Assembly (NCBI GenBank): GCA_947246475.1
Contig: CAMXSH010000014.1
Coordinates: 1 to 46,001, forward strand
DNA length: 46,001 nucleotides
Reading direction: 5' to 3'
Source of the DNA: an uncultured Roseburia sp.
GTDB lineage: Bacteria > Bacillota > Clostridia > Lachnospirales > Lachnospiraceae
Within the stretch, counting starts at the first letter, position 1; every line of letters begins with the position of its first letter. Made by a program: the position numbers and the translations under genes. This document shows, one piece after another, positions 24,402-33,050 of this stretch. The notes below the pieces were generated by a model that saw only the letters and a list, made by a program, of their open reading frames with translations, had not been told where the DNA came from and ran no database searches.

Positions 24402-26369
24402 ATGGCGAATAACATCTTTCAATTTTTGTCAATTTTATCAGATACAGCTAAAATTGTGGCAAAAAGGAAGTGGAAACAGGATACCTGCCGTAATGGAGCG
24501 TGGTTAAGAAAATTTCATGGTAAAATATCATTTGAGATGGACATTGTGATCAAAAAAACGAATGCGCCAGCAAAGAAAAATCTTTCATGGGACAGCTGGA
24601 AACAGGAAAAGGCGATGGAATGGCTTTTAAATAAATTTCATTTTACCTTTAAAAACATGCTGATCATCCAAAATCCCTATGGTATGGTGCCTCTTAGCAG
24701 TATGCTGGTTTTTGGGACCGATGAAAAATGTATGGTTGAATATCGTGTTCAGGGAAGAACAGAGGATAGAAGCTTTACCTATCGTACTAAGACTTCTGCC
24801 AGGCGGCATATGATTCCGGTGTTCGGGCTGTATGCAGAAAGCAAAAATATAGTTGATGTGACATTATATTCTGAAAAAATGGAGCGGATAGAACATAGAA
24901 GCCTGGTCATTGCCACCAACCCGTTACCGGATCGGTTACAAAATGTTGTCTGTCCGGATCAGAAGATGAAAAGCAGGAAACATGAGCTTATGATGGTAAC
25001 CGGCGGGATCAAAGGATATACCTATGCTTTTGACCGGGACGGTACCGTGCGGTGGTATCTCGCGCGCCTGCCCAGGCAATATGGAGTCTACTTATTAGAT
25101 AATGGGCGTTTTATGTATCCCGAGCGGAAAATAAATTCCCCCACGTACATCAATCCCCATTCTAATGTAATGTATGAAATGGATTTTATGGGCAGGGTGC
25201 ACGAAGTATTTCATGTGAGGGGAGGGATTCATCATTGTTTGACGCCGCGTCCGGGGACAGAGTCAGAGTGGGGCAGAGAAGTTCTGGCAGCTGCCAGTTC
25301 ACTCCGTTTCAGGATGGAGGATGCGATCATCTGTTATGATACAGCCAGGGGAGAAATCCTTGAAAAATGGGATCTGGGGCAACTTTTTCCGCAGAAATAT
25401 TTGAAACGAAAGGACTGGGCTCATCTGAATGCACTGTATTGTTGTGACAAGGATCATGTATTGATTTCATTGCGAAACCTTCATACCATCGCCAAATTAG
25501 ATCTGGCTGCCAATGAGATCTTATGGGTGGTGGCGCCCCAGGATATGTATGAGGGGACAGAATTGGAGAATAAGATGCTTTTGCCGGAGGGAGAGAATTT
25601 CCACTATTTTTTCCAGCAGCATGCAGTAGAAATACTACACATGGACCAGCAGAAGGGAACGATATCAGTGCTGGTTTTTGATAATCACTGTACCACAAAA
25701 CGAAAGAGCAGATATTATGACGGCAGGCAGGAGTCCTACGGCTGCCTGTATCAGATTGATGAGAGGAAAAGGAGAATAAGGACAGTATTAGCTATCCCCT
25801 GCGAACTGTCGCCTACAAGATCCAATGTATATGTTGACCAGGAAAGAAAGAGCGTTTTTACCATGGCGGGATCTGCAGATTCTTCTGAATTATATGATTC
25901 GGCATATATCAGTGAATGGGATCCCCAAAATGGGGAGCTGTTGAGCAAATATACTGTGAAAGAGGGATTCTTTCGGGCATTTCCCGTTGATCCAATGAAA
26001 TATATAACAGAGCAGAAACGAAAAATGCCATTGGATCTGCACAAAGGGAGACTAAGACCGCCTGTACGAAATGAAAGTTTGGGAGAGGTGGAGTGGAAGC
26101 AGATGCGGTCAAAGGAGATTCGGATATCCGTTGCCGACGATCTTATACTTGTACAGGCGCAGGATCATAAAGTAGAGAAGGTATTTCTGGTCAGTCAGGA
26201 TATGGTGTGGGAGAAAGATTTTACAAATACGCATCAAGTGAGTGAGGTCTTTGCCAAAATGATATATGATGTGGCGGTTCCTGTAGATGGGCTGCCTGCA
26301 GGCAGGTATCAGGTCAATATCCAGTATGAAGGAGAGTATTTTGCCACGGACAGATGGTTTGTATGCTAG
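24402..26369 (+). CDS. Arylsulfate sulfotransferase (ASST type)
   Basis: The 655-residue protein has an N-terminal Ig-like domain (about 85-180) containing NPYGMVPLSSMLVF, typical of arylsulfotransferase N-termini. A beta-propeller with catalytic-type residues follows: H277/H278 in GGIHHC, H341 in DWAHLNAL, H407 in QQHAVEI and R473 in TRSNVYV. The family moves sulfate from one phenol ester to another phenol through a sulfo-histidine, without PAPS. Most studied members are periplasmic; this one has no signal peptide that I can see (N-terminus FQFLSILSDTAKIVAKRK), so it may be cytosolic. AGGAGG precedes the ATG. The stop codon lies inside the palindromic repeat 26367-26400. It is probably under control of the divergent XRE protein. 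In a gut setting, sulfated phenols, steroids or bile compounds are possible substrates. Confidence 0.88.
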   Translation: MANNIFQFLSILSDTAKIVAKRKWKQDTCRNGAWLRKFHGKISFEMDIVIKKTNAPAKKNLSWDSWKQEKAMEWLLNKFHFTFKNMLIIQNPYGMVPLSSMLVFGTDEKCMVEYRVQGRTEDRSFTYRTKTSARRHMIPVFGLYAESKNIVDVTLYSEKMERIEHRSLVIATNPLPDRLQNVVCPDQKMKSRKHELMMVTGGIKGYTYAFDRDGTVRWYLARLPRQYGVYLLDNGRFMYPERKINSPTYINPHSNVMYEMDFMGRVHEVFHVRGGIHHCLTPRPGTESEWGREVLAAASSLRFRMEDAIICYDTARGEILEKWDLGQLFPQKYLKRKDWAHLNALYCCDKDHVLISLRNLHTIAKLDLAANEILWVVAPQDMYEGTELENKMLLPEGENFHYFFQQHAVEILHMDQQKGTISVLVFDNHCTTKRKSRYYDGRQESYGCLYQIDERKRRIRTVLAIPCELSPTRSNVYVDQERKSVFTMAGSADSSELYDSAYISEWDPQNGELLSKYTVKEGFFRAFPVDPMKYITEQKRKMPLDLHKGRLRPPVRNESLGEVEWKQMRSKEIRISVADDLILVQAQDHKVEKVFLVSQDMVWEKDFTNTHQVSEVFAKMIYDVAVPVDGLPAGRYQVNIQYEGEYFATDRWFVC

Positions 26370-26400
26370 CTTGACAGCGCAAATTCGCGCCGTCAAGCTA
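26367..26400 (+). terminator. Palindromic terminator-like repeat after ASST
   Basis: The arms 26367-26380 and 26387-26400 pair over 14 positions with one mismatch. The left arm includes the TAG stop of the sulfotransferase gene. The tail is A-rich, so termination may be weak. The core TAGCTTGAC-GCGC recurs elsewhere in the window. Confidence 0.6.
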
Positions 26401-26487
26401 AATAAAATAATCTGACGTAGAATTGTAACAAAATTTTTCTATACTGAATAAAAGAAAAACATTTTATGAATAGTATGGAGGAATGGA

Positions 26488-26790
26488 ATGACAGAGCGGA
26501 ATGAGCAATTTTTAACTGCTTTGAGCAACCGGATTTTGTATTTGTGTAAGATTCACGGGATTTCTCCGGAGAAGGTCACGGAGGAGATACATAGCAGGAG
26601 AGGGCAGGAAATTAGTGCGGAAAGCCTGATGGATATTCATACGGATGAAATAACAAAGATTGCGGAGGTGCTGGGAGTAGAGGCGGATTTTTTGCTGGGC
26701 AGGCCCAGCAGTTATACCGCTGAGGTGGAATATATTGTATATTTGTTAAAAAGAAAAGATACCAGTGTGAATAATCACGCTGATATCTGA
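26488..26790 (+). CDS. Small helix-turn-helix protein
   Basis: The 100-residue protein resembles XRE-type domains: an N-terminal helix pair (NRILYLCKIHGISPEKVTEEI), a central segment, then ITKIAEVLGVEADFLLG, the usual end of a Cro/CI domain. A short charged tail follows. GGAGGA five bases before ATG 26488 fixes the start; an ATG five bases earlier is out of frame. It stands alone, converging on psd. Target unknown. Confidence 0.75.
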   Translation: MTERNEQFLTALSNRILYLCKIHGISPEKVTEEIHSRRGQEISAESLMDIHTDEITKIAEVLGVEADFLLGRPSSYTAEVEYIVYLLKRKDTSVNNHADI

Positions 26791-26801
26791 AAAACTTTAT
26801 A

Positions 26802-27671
26802 TCACTTATCACACCTGCTGCCGATGATATTTCCAAGACGCAGCTGGGTCTCATAACCGGAGAGGGTGTTTACCAGGAGATCCTCCCGGAGAGTTACCGA
26901 ATCCTTTTCAAGAAGCAGGACGATGGTAGAACCGCCAAATTCAAAATATCCTTTTTCCTCTCCCCGCAGGACGGAGCAGGATTCTTTGTGATTTACGATC
27001 TTCCCTACCATCAGTGCGCCGACTTCCATCTGTACAATATCTCCCAGATGGGAGGAGTGAATGACCGTATATTCCCGGCTGTTTTCTTTGTAGATGGGAA
27101 AATGCTCCCCGGCGATGGGATTTACCGTGTGAAAGACACCTGGGATCCGGTAATTTTTTGACTGGCGTCCGGAAGCGGCATAGGCATACCGATGATAATC
27201 GCTGACGGTGAGACGCAGGATTAGGGCGTATCCCCCTTGATAACGTGCTGCCAGCCTTTTGCTGTGCAGCAGGGATGAAACAGTATACTTTGCATTTTTT
27301 ACAGTCAGAATCCGGTCTTCGGATATCTCGTAGGCGCTGGCATAGCAGTCACAGGGACTGATAAGATCAGAGCTGCTGCCGGAGATCTCCCTCGCTCCTT
27401 CTTTTATCTTTCTCGTGAAAAAATCATTGTAACTGCGGTAGCTTGTCTCTTCATAATCGCTCATGTCAATGGCATTGGATCTGACGAAGGGATTGATCAA
27501 GCGGCAGGAGAATCTGGTATTTAACATAGCACCAGCCAGCTTTGAGAAAGCAGGAGTGACGAGAGGGCGGAGGAACATACGCCCGGTCCGCGTCGTATAC
27601 AGCAGCTTTAGCAGCTTGTCCTGGCTGGAATCAGCGTGTTTTTTATTTCCATTTAAGTCGATATATTTCAT
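26802..27671 (-). CDS. psd: Phosphatidylserine decarboxylase
   Basis: The 289-residue pyruvoyl enzyme converts phosphatidylserine to phosphatidylethanolamine. The self-cleavage motif is G246-G247-S248-T249 (GGST, a variant of LGST), with S248 becoming the pyruvoyl group. Other family motifs are SYRSYNDFFTRK, SPCDCY and SDYHRYAY. It is last in a four-gene minus-strand operon, 30 bp after pssA, so the two steps of PE synthesis are coupled. Confidence 0.95.
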   Translation of the reverse strand: MKYIDLNGNKKHADSSQDKLLKLLYTTRTGRMFLRPLVTPAFSKLAGAMLNTRFSCRLINPFVRSNAIDMSDYEETSYRSYNDFFTRKIKEGAREISGSSSDLISPCDCYASAYEISEDRILTVKNAKYTVSSLLHSKRLAARYQGGYALILRLTVSDYHRYAYAASGRQSKNYRIPGVFHTVNPIAGEHFPIYKENSREYTVIHSSHLGDIVQMEVGALMVGKIVNHKESCSVLRGEEKGYFEFGGSTIVLLLEKDSVTLREDLLVNTLSGYETQLRLGNIIGSRCDK

Positions 27672-27701
27672 GATCAGTTCCTATCTTAATCTTAGAATTT
27701 T

Positions 27702-28325
27702 TTAAAATACATGTAAAATCTTCAAAACCACAATCCCCATAAATACAAGGATAAATGCTACCATGGCGTTGGAAGGTTTTTTCAGTTTAAAGTCCAGTAT
27801 ATATAAAAATGCGATAGCCAGCATGGCAAAGGGAAGAGCCGTCAGGAACAGCTGCTCCGAGACCAGCGGGCGGAACATATACAGGATCGGAAACAGAATG
27901 GCGATGGAAGTGATGGGGAGACCGTGATAACATTTACGGTCCTCTTTTTCCGGCTCCTCGTGCTTGAGCTCTTCTAATACATTAAAGTAGGCAAGCCGGA
28001 TGACCCCGCAGAGGACAAAGACAATCTCTACAGCGATTCCAAAAGGGGTATTCATTCCCATGGAATAGGCAATGACCGCAGGGGTGACGCCGAAACAGAT
28101 GGCATCGCACAGGGAATCGATCTGCACCCCGAATATGATCTGTTCTTTTGTTCTGTTTTTCATGCTTCTTGCAACTTTTCCATCAAAGGTATCACAGGCA
28201 CCGGCAAGGGCAAGGCAAAGTATGGCAATGTCATAACTGCCGGTGAGTGCCTGGGTCATTCCGAAGATAGAAAGCCCAACTCCGAGATACGTCAGTATCA
28301 CCGAGTAATTGTAAACGCCTATCAT
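27702..28325 (-). CDS. pssA: CDP-diacylglycerol-serine O-phosphatidyltransferase
   Basis: The 207-residue membrane protein is a CDP-alcohol phosphatidyltransferase with about six to seven helices. The signature is present as D48-G49-xx-A52-R53 ... G66-xxx-D70-xxx-D74; the gap between AR and G is 12 residues, longer than the canonical 8-9. It makes phosphatidylserine for the Psd encoded next. Its ATG overlaps the TGA of the flippase gene, so translation is coupled; GGAGGAGG precedes it. Substrate serine is inferred mainly from the neighbouring psd. Confidence 0.92.
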   Translation of the reverse strand: MIGVYNYSVILTYLGVGLSIFGMTQALTGSYDIAILCLALAGACDTFDGKVARSMKNRTKEQIIFGVQIDSLCDAICFGVTPAVIAYSMGMNTPFGIAVEIVFVLCGVIRLAYFNVLEELKHEEPEKEDRKCYHGLPITSIAILFPILYMFRPLVSEQLFLTALPFAMLAIAFLYILDFKLKKPSNAMVAFILVFMGIVVLKILHVF

Positions 28326-29374
28326 TTTTTCTCCTCCTCCAATTGATCAGGGGTTTCTCCCCTGACTGTCATATGTGTAATGCACGTTACGATCCCACTG
28401 ATAATGATCAGCATATAATAGCTGATCCCACGGCTCATCAGCATGCCGGAGAGGGTAAGTGCAGTAGTTCCAAATACGGGTGTAAAAATCTGTAAAAATA
28501 GCCGCTCGCTGATCCCCATGCCTCCAGGAAGAGGAAGCATATCCACGGAGATGGAGATTGCCGCCTGCAGCAGTGTTATGGTTATGGCAGAATAGCCATT
28601 TAGTCCAAAACTTCTATATACAACGTATGTCACGAAAAATAAAAGTATACGTTGAACAAAAGTGATTACCGTTGTGTGAAGGATCGCCAGCTTGTTTTCC
28701 CGGAGAAAAACAGAAGCTCTTTTGTAATGATCCATGGAAGCCTGAAGCCGTTCCATTCGGTTGTTTTTATTTTTCATCAGATGAAGTTTCTGAAGAAATA
28801 CAAATCCTTTTGTGATCAGAAAACGCGCGCTGTCCGGCAGGAATACCAGCAGGCTCATAAAAGTGACGCAGAAGACATTTAAGCCAAGGCCCAGATAGAG
28901 ATAAAACTGGGCTTCTACCGTCATGGACTGAACCAGCCCCTGCCCAAAAACTGCCAGCAGCAGTCCGATAAAGACCAGTACAAATTTGTATTCTATGGTC
29001 ACCAGCATAAGGATGATGGTGGCTGTCGGGATATCGATTTTCTGCCGCTTCATATAGAAAATCTGCGCCGGCTGCCCGCCGGTGGCAGAGGGTGTGATAC
29101 AGCTGAAAAAGAATCCCACAAATGAATACCGTATGCAGTTGATGAGCGGGGCCTTTATCTTCACTGCAGAAAGTAAATACTTGATGATAACGGATTCCCC
29201 GCACACGTAAAGAACGACGAGAATAAGTCCCGCGATAATATATAGAACCGGCACACTTTTCAGTGCAGACAGGACTGGATCCAGGTCTTCATCGCGAAAA
29301 ATGAGCCAGAGAGTAAGTGCCAGAAGCAAAATCAAAAAGGCAATATTCAGCACATTTTTTTTTAGCTTATTCAA
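28322..29374 (-). CDS. Lysylphosphatidylglycerol synthase-like membrane protein (UPF0104)
   Basis: The 350-residue protein has about eight membrane helices and family motifs FFSCITPSATGGQPAQIFYMK and LLPLPGGMGISERLF. It matches the membrane half of MprF and YbhN/AglD-type proteins, thought to move or modify lipids, without the catalytic aminoacyl-transferase half. TTG 29374 is the start, with AGGAG eight bases upstream, overlapping the end of the PAP2 gene; its stop overlaps the pssA start. Tight overlap on both sides suggests a role in the same phospholipid pathway, perhaps flipping a product across the membrane. Confidence 0.9.
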   Translation of the reverse strand: MNKLKKNVLNIAFLILLLALTLWLIFRDEDLDPVLSALKSVPVLYIIAGLILVVLYVCGESVIIKYLLSAVKIKAPLINCIRYSFVGFFFSCITPSATGGQPAQIFYMKRQKIDIPTATIILMLVTIEYKFVLVFIGLLLAVFGQGLVQSMTVEAQFYLYLGLGLNVFCVTFMSLLVFLPDSARFLITKGFVFLQKLHLMKNKNNRMERLQASMDHYKRASVFLRENKLAILHTTVITFVQRILLFFVTYVVYRSFGLNGYSAITITLLQAAISISVDMLPLPGGMGISERLFLQIFTPVFGTTALTLSGMLMSRGISYYMLIIISGIVTCITHMTVRGETPDQLEEEKK

Positions 29375-30071
29375 TGGTGTTCTCCTTGCTTATAAAACCT
29401 AATTTCAAGTGGATGCGGTCAAAAAAACGCTGTACATACCGATAGGCATTTGTGCGTTTGTTCAGGGCGAACAAAATTTCGGCGATAAATATTCCTGCCA
29501 CTGCATCTGCGATATAGTGCTGTTTGGTAGTCTGGGTAGAGATCACCACCAGCAGGGCGAAGATACAGGAAAAACCTCGATACCAGGCTGGAACATTTTT
29601 GTTTCCCCGGATACCGATATAACACATCCAGCTCACCAGGCAGTGGATGGATGGGAAAAGATTGGCTGGCTGGTCGATCTGGTACAGAAAGCGCAGCAGA
29701 TCGTCGGCAAAAGTAGTGCCCACCACCTCTGGCCGGACATTTGTCGTCGGCATAAGGAAAAAGAAAAGGCCGCATATCACACGGGACATCATATCCGTGG
29801 TGACAAAACGGTAAAATTTAGATGGATCGTCCTTGTGGATCCGTGCTACCATGATATAATTGACTACCCAGAACAGATAACAGCCAAAATAAATATACAT
29901 CCACCAGGGTACCAGCGGAACCATCCGGTCTAAAGATGTTGTGAGGTCATAATGTTTCCAGCCGGCACATATACTCATAGCACCACTGTACACGATCATA
30001 TTCAGACCGAAAGCACATAACAACGGTAATATACCATAAAGCGGAATGATTTTTTGAATCAATTTGTTCAT
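29367..30071 (-). CDS. PAP2-family membrane phosphatase or lipid transferase
   Basis: The roughly 234-residue protein has six helices. Catalytic-type motifs are FPSIHCLVSW (the PSxH element) and TTKQHYIADAVAG (HxxxD element). The pattern FPS-x-H and QHYIAD resembles the PAP2_3/inositol-phosphoceramide-synthase branch more than classic PAP2. It may dephosphorylate a lipid phosphate or exchange head groups. I choose ATG 30071; a TTG 21 bases upstream overlaps the only G-rich (GGGGGG) ribosome binding site. It is first gene of the four-gene lipid operon. Confidence 0.85.
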   Translation of the reverse strand: MNKLIQKIIPLYGILPLLCAFGLNMIVYSGAMSICAGWKHYDLTTSLDRMVPLVPWWMYIYFGCYLFWVVNYIMVARIHKDDPSKFYRFVTTDMMSRVICGLFFFLMPTTNVRPEVVGTTFADDLLRFLYQIDQPANLFPSIHCLVSWMCYIGIRGNKNVPAWYRGFSCIFALLVVISTQTTKQHYIADAVAGIFIAEILFALNKRTNAYRYVQRFFDRIHLKLGFISKENTIE

Positions 30072-30122
30072 TTTATGAAATATTCCCCCCAAGATATCTT
30101 TTGTTTTGCAAAATACACAACT

Positions 30123-30151
30123 ATTTTACTATACTAATGGTTTTTTTGCAA
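30123..30151 (-). promoter_or_regulatory. Promoter of the phospholipid operon
   Basis: On the minus strand, TTGCAA (30151-30146) and TAAAAT (30128-30123) have 17-bp spacing, about 50 bases upstream of the PAP2 start. Confidence 0.6.
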
Positions 30152-30168
30152 TAAATAATGCAGATATC

Positions 30169-30197
30169 TTGTTTTGGGGGAGGAATTATGGTAGAAT
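30169..30197 (+). promoter_or_regulatory. Promoter of uppP
   Basis: TTGTTT (30169-30174) and TAGAAT (30192-30197) are spaced by 17 bp, 87 bp before uppP. It is divergent from the phospholipid operon promoter. AGATATCTT occurs near both promoters (30092 and 30162), possibly a shared control site. Confidence 0.55.
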
Positions 30198-30283
30198 AGT
30201 GGCTGACGTCAAAGCGGGTTTGAATATCGCCGGATACCGGGATCAAATCCTTACATAACAGAGAGAACAAGGGGGAACTTTAC

Positions 30284-31138
30284 ATGAAGATTTTTGATAT
30301 ACTGGTGTCTGTGATTCTGGGAATCGTAGAAGGAATTACAGAGTGGCTTCCCGTGAGCAGTACTGGGCATATGATATTGGTAAACCAGTTTTTGACATTT
30401 TCAGACGATAAATTCACAGAGATGTTTTTGGTGGTGGTGCAGCTGGGAGCGATCCTGGCGGTAGTCCTTTTGTTCTGGAAGAAGATATTTCCATTTAACC
30501 TGCATCCCAAAAAAAATGAACCCGTGGTGAAGATGGATATCATGCAGATGTGGTTCAAGATCCTTGTGGCGACCATACCGGCGGCAGTTATCGGTGTCCT
30601 TTTTGATGATGTGATCAATGAAATGTTTTATAATCAGATCGTTGTGGCTGGGGCGCTGATCATCTATGGCGTTTTGTTTATTCTGGTGGAGAACTGGAAT
30701 AAAGGCAGGCGTCCTGTCATTACTTCCGTACAGGAACTGACCTATCAGACGGCGCTGATCATTGGTATTTTCCAGCTCCTGGCAGCGATCATACCAGGAA
30801 CTTCCCGTTCCGGCGCCACCATAATCGGTGCACTGATCATCGGGGTGTCCAGGGGAGTGGCGGCAGAATTTACTTTTTATCTGGCGATCCCGGTTATGTT
30901 TGGTGCCAGCCTGCTGAAGATTGTAAAGAGTATCTCCGACGGTCTGAGTTATGGTCCGATGGCAGTAGCCACCCTTCTGATAGGAATGCTGGTGGCATTT
31001 ATCGTATCCCTCTTTGTGATTAAGTTCCTGATGGGATATATCCGCCGCCATGATTTTAAATGCTTTGGGTACTATAGGATTGTGCTGGGGATCATCGTAT
31101 TTGCTTTTTTTGCCATCAGTGGTGCCGCTGTTATATAA
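30284..31138 (+). CDS. uppP: Undecaprenyl-diphosphatase
   Basis: The 284-residue integral membrane phosphatase recycles undecaprenyl pyrophosphate, the carrier lipid of peptidoglycan precursors, and is linked to bacitracin resistance. The two signature regions are present: IVEGITEWLPVSSTGH (14-29) and PGTSRSG (about 173-179). About eight helices. AAGGGGG precedes the ATG. Single gene, divergent from a lipid operon. Confidence 0.96.
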   Translation: MKIFDILVSVILGIVEGITEWLPVSSTGHMILVNQFLTFSDDKFTEMFLVVVQLGAILAVVLLFWKKIFPFNLHPKKNEPVVKMDIMQMWFKILVATIPAAVIGVLFDDVINEMFYNQIVVAGALIIYGVLFILVENWNKGRRPVITSVQELTYQTALIIGIFQLLAAIIPGTSRSGATIIGALIIGVSRGVAAEFTFYLAIPVMFGASLLKIVKSISDGLSYGPMAVATLLIGMLVAFIVSLFVIKFLMGYIRRHDFKCFGYYRIVLGIIVFAFFAISGAAVI

Positions 31139-31162
31139 TGAAAATACAAGTACAAACTACAC

Positions 31163-31197
31163 CAATGCCGGAACATGCTATGCGTGTTTCGGCATTG
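31163..31197. terminator. Hairpin after uppP
   Basis: CAATGCCG (31163-31170) pairs with CGGCATTG (31190-31197), with further pairing inside (GAACATGC/GCGTGTTT). There is no T run, so its action as a terminator is uncertain. It lies between the convergent uppP and amidase genes. Confidence 0.5.
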
Positions 31198-31233
31198 CTG
31201 CGTCCTGTGGGATGAAGAATGGGACATGAATTG

Positions 31234-31806
31234 TCACAGCTGTGGCAGACCCAGATAATTCAGCAGTCCCACATAAATTCCATAGGCAAACTGATACTGC
31301 ATGGTGGTCAGCAGGATATAGTCTTCATAATTTGAAATATAGGCGAGTTCTACGAGGACGGAAGGCATCTGTGTCCGGCGCAGAACATACAATGACGGTC
31401 TTACATAAACACCGTTATTTTTTGTGCCTACCCGGCGGACGATCTCCTGAACGATATCAGTGCCCAGATAATAAGAGGGGCTTCCTTCTGCGTAGACATA
31501 TGCTTCCGTACCGTTGATCGCTGGATTGACATTGGCATTCACGTGGATGCTGATAAAATAGTCCGCCCCCCAGGTGTTTGCCATATCCACCCGCTCCCTG
31601 AGGCTGGAGTTGGTATCATAGCCCAGGACCTCGTCAGGAGTATGGCGGGATACTGCCACTTCAAAGCGGTAGTCGGCGGCGAGTATATTTGACAGATAAA
31701 CGCCGACGATATAAGTGATATCCTGTTCTCTGGCACCGAAGCCTTCTGCGCCGGCATTAAATCCATAAGGATTGTGTCCTTGATCAATAAAAACCTTAAT
31801 TGCCAT
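31234..31806 (-). CDS. N-acetylmuramoyl-L-alanine amidase (Amidase_3)
   Basis: The 190-residue zinc amidase cleaves the bond between muramic acid and the stem peptide. Zinc ligands and catalytic residues of Amidase_3 are visible: H11 in DQGHNP, E27 in GAREQD, H88 in SIHVNA and E153 in LVELAYISN. There is no signal peptide or cell-wall binding domain, so export may occur by another route or the protein may act on mother-cell or spore wall. It lies back to back with the spoVA genes, which makes a sporulation or germination role plausible but unproven. TGGAG eight bases before the ATG. Confidence 0.92.
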   Translation of the reverse strand: MAIKVFIDQGHNPYGFNAGAEGFGAREQDITYIVGVYLSNILAADYRFEVAVSRHTPDEVLGYDTNSSLRERVDMANTWGADYFISIHVNANVNPAINGTEAYVYAEGSPSYYLGTDIVQEIVRRVGTKNNGVYVRPSLYVLRRTQMPSVLVELAYISNYEDYILLTTMQYQFAYGIYVGLLNYLGLPQL

Positions 31807-31866
31807 ACCATGATCTCCACTTTTTATTTTATAAACTATTATATGAAATTTTAATTTGCCTTGTTA

Positions 31867-31896
31867 CGAATAGATTTGCTTTTTTCGGGGATAGTA
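31867..31896 (+). promoter_or_regulatory. Sigma-G-like promoter of spoVA
   Basis: CGAATA (31867-31872), a 17-bp spacer, and GATAGTA (31890-31896) match the forespore sigma-G pattern (TGAATA, CATACTA) at most positions. It lies 95 bp before spoVAA; spoVA operons are known sigma-G targets. The leader then carries a 12-bp hairpin (31912-31923 with 31936-31947). Confidence 0.55.
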
Positions 31897-31991
31897 GGTA
31901 TAAAAGTAAAGTTAGCTTGATGGCGCGGGTTCTCACCATTGAGCTAAGCGGACGAGGATGCACATGCTTGCATGGAAATGGAGATTACTTT

Positions 31992-32618
31992 ATGGAAGAT
32001 ATTCTTTATGTTAAAGTAGAACAGAATATTCCGGTGACAAAGCGGGATCTGAAATTGAAAGATGTAGCGACACTGTACAGCACCAACACGACCATGGTGC
32101 AGAAGCTGGAAAAGGAACCTTTCTATACGTTGCCTCCCGATGGTGAGAAGCTGGCGATGTTCACCATCACCAAGGTATACGAGGCCATCCACCGGGTTTA
32201 TCCAGATGTGACGATAGAGAACCTGGGAGAACAGGATTTTATCGTGGAGTACGAATCAGGCAAAAAGCCTTCCAAAGCCTGGGAGTACACGAAGGCGGTT
32301 CTGGTAGCATTTATCGTTTTTTTCGGTGCGGCATTTACGATCATGACCTTCAATGAGGATGTAAATGTATCAGGCGTGTTTGATAAGATCTACCTGATGG
32401 TCACTGGGAATGAGCAAACAGGTGGCTCTATCCTGGAAATTTGTTATGCCATTGGTATCCCTATTGGTACCATCGTATTCTATAACCATTTTAAGAGAAG
32501 GGATATAAAAAACGATCCGACCCCGATCCAGGTGGAAATGCGGACTTATGAGGAGCAGATGAACAAGGCGATGATCAAATCAGCATCAAGGGAGGGAAAG
32601 ACCATTGACGTTAATTGA
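31992..32618 (+). CDS. spoVAA: Stage V sporulation protein AA
   Basis: The 208-residue protein has a soluble N-terminal half (DILYVKVEQNIPVTKRDLKLKDVA) and two to three membrane helices at about 100-170, as in SpoVAA. SpoVA proteins form the channel that moves dipicolinic acid into the forespore and out on germination. TGGAG eight bases before ATG 31992 sets the start; the frame is open upstream. Its end overlaps spoVAB by 14 bases. Confidence 0.9.
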   Translation: MEDILYVKVEQNIPVTKRDLKLKDVATLYSTNTTMVQKLEKEPFYTLPPDGEKLAMFTITKVYEAIHRVYPDVTIENLGEQDFIVEYESGKKPSKAWEYTKAVLVAFIVFFGAAFTIMTFNEDVNVSGVFDKIYLMVTGNEQTGGSILEICYAIGIPIGTIVFYNHFKRRDIKNDPTPIQVEMRTYEEQMNKAMIKSASREGKTIDVN

Positions 32619-33018
32619 AAATGTCTTCCTGGGTTTTCTTGGACTGAGTTTTGGTCTGACGGTATCGGCAGGAGTGTTTGCCTTTATCACCATGCTGGAT
32701 GTGATTCCCAGGCTTACCCACCGCACGGGGACAGCGGTTCATCTCTATGGCTATGAAAATACGATCATCCTGGGAGGAACTTTGGGGAATATACTGATTC
32801 TATTTGTCAGGAGTTTTCCAGTAAGTTATGTGGGATTGGCGATTTTTGGACTGTTTTCCGGTATCTTTATAGGCTGTCTGGCGATGGCGCTGGCGGAAAA
32901 TCTCCGGGTGATCCCGATCTTTGTAAAACGACTTAAGATGAAGGAAGGGCTTCCAATCATTTTGATCGCCATAGCGCTTGGCAAATTTGTGGGAACCATC
33001 CTTCAATATTTTTTCTAA
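32605..33018 (+). CDS. spoVAB: Stage V sporulation protein AB
   Basis: The 137-residue protein has four membrane helices and matches SpoVAB in length and in motifs such as SAGVFAFITMLDVIPRL and YENTIILGGTLGN. It starts at TTG 32605 inside the spoVAA gene, eight bases after AGGGAGGG, so translation is coupled. Part of the dipicolinic acid channel complex in the inner spore membrane. Confidence 0.9.
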   Translation: MTLIENVFLGFLGLSFGLTVSAGVFAFITMLDVIPRLTHRTGTAVHLYGYENTIILGGTLGNILILFVRSFPVSYVGLAIFGLFSGIFIGCLAMALAENLRVIPIFVKRLKMKEGLPIILIAIALGKFVGTILQYFF

Positions 33019-33050
33019 GCATAGAAAAGCTAGAAAGGAAGTATGTGATT

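Noticed and set aside
30401..31051. 216-codon minus-strand frame
   Set aside because: Antisense shadow of uppP; rich in His, Gln and Asp with no domain features.
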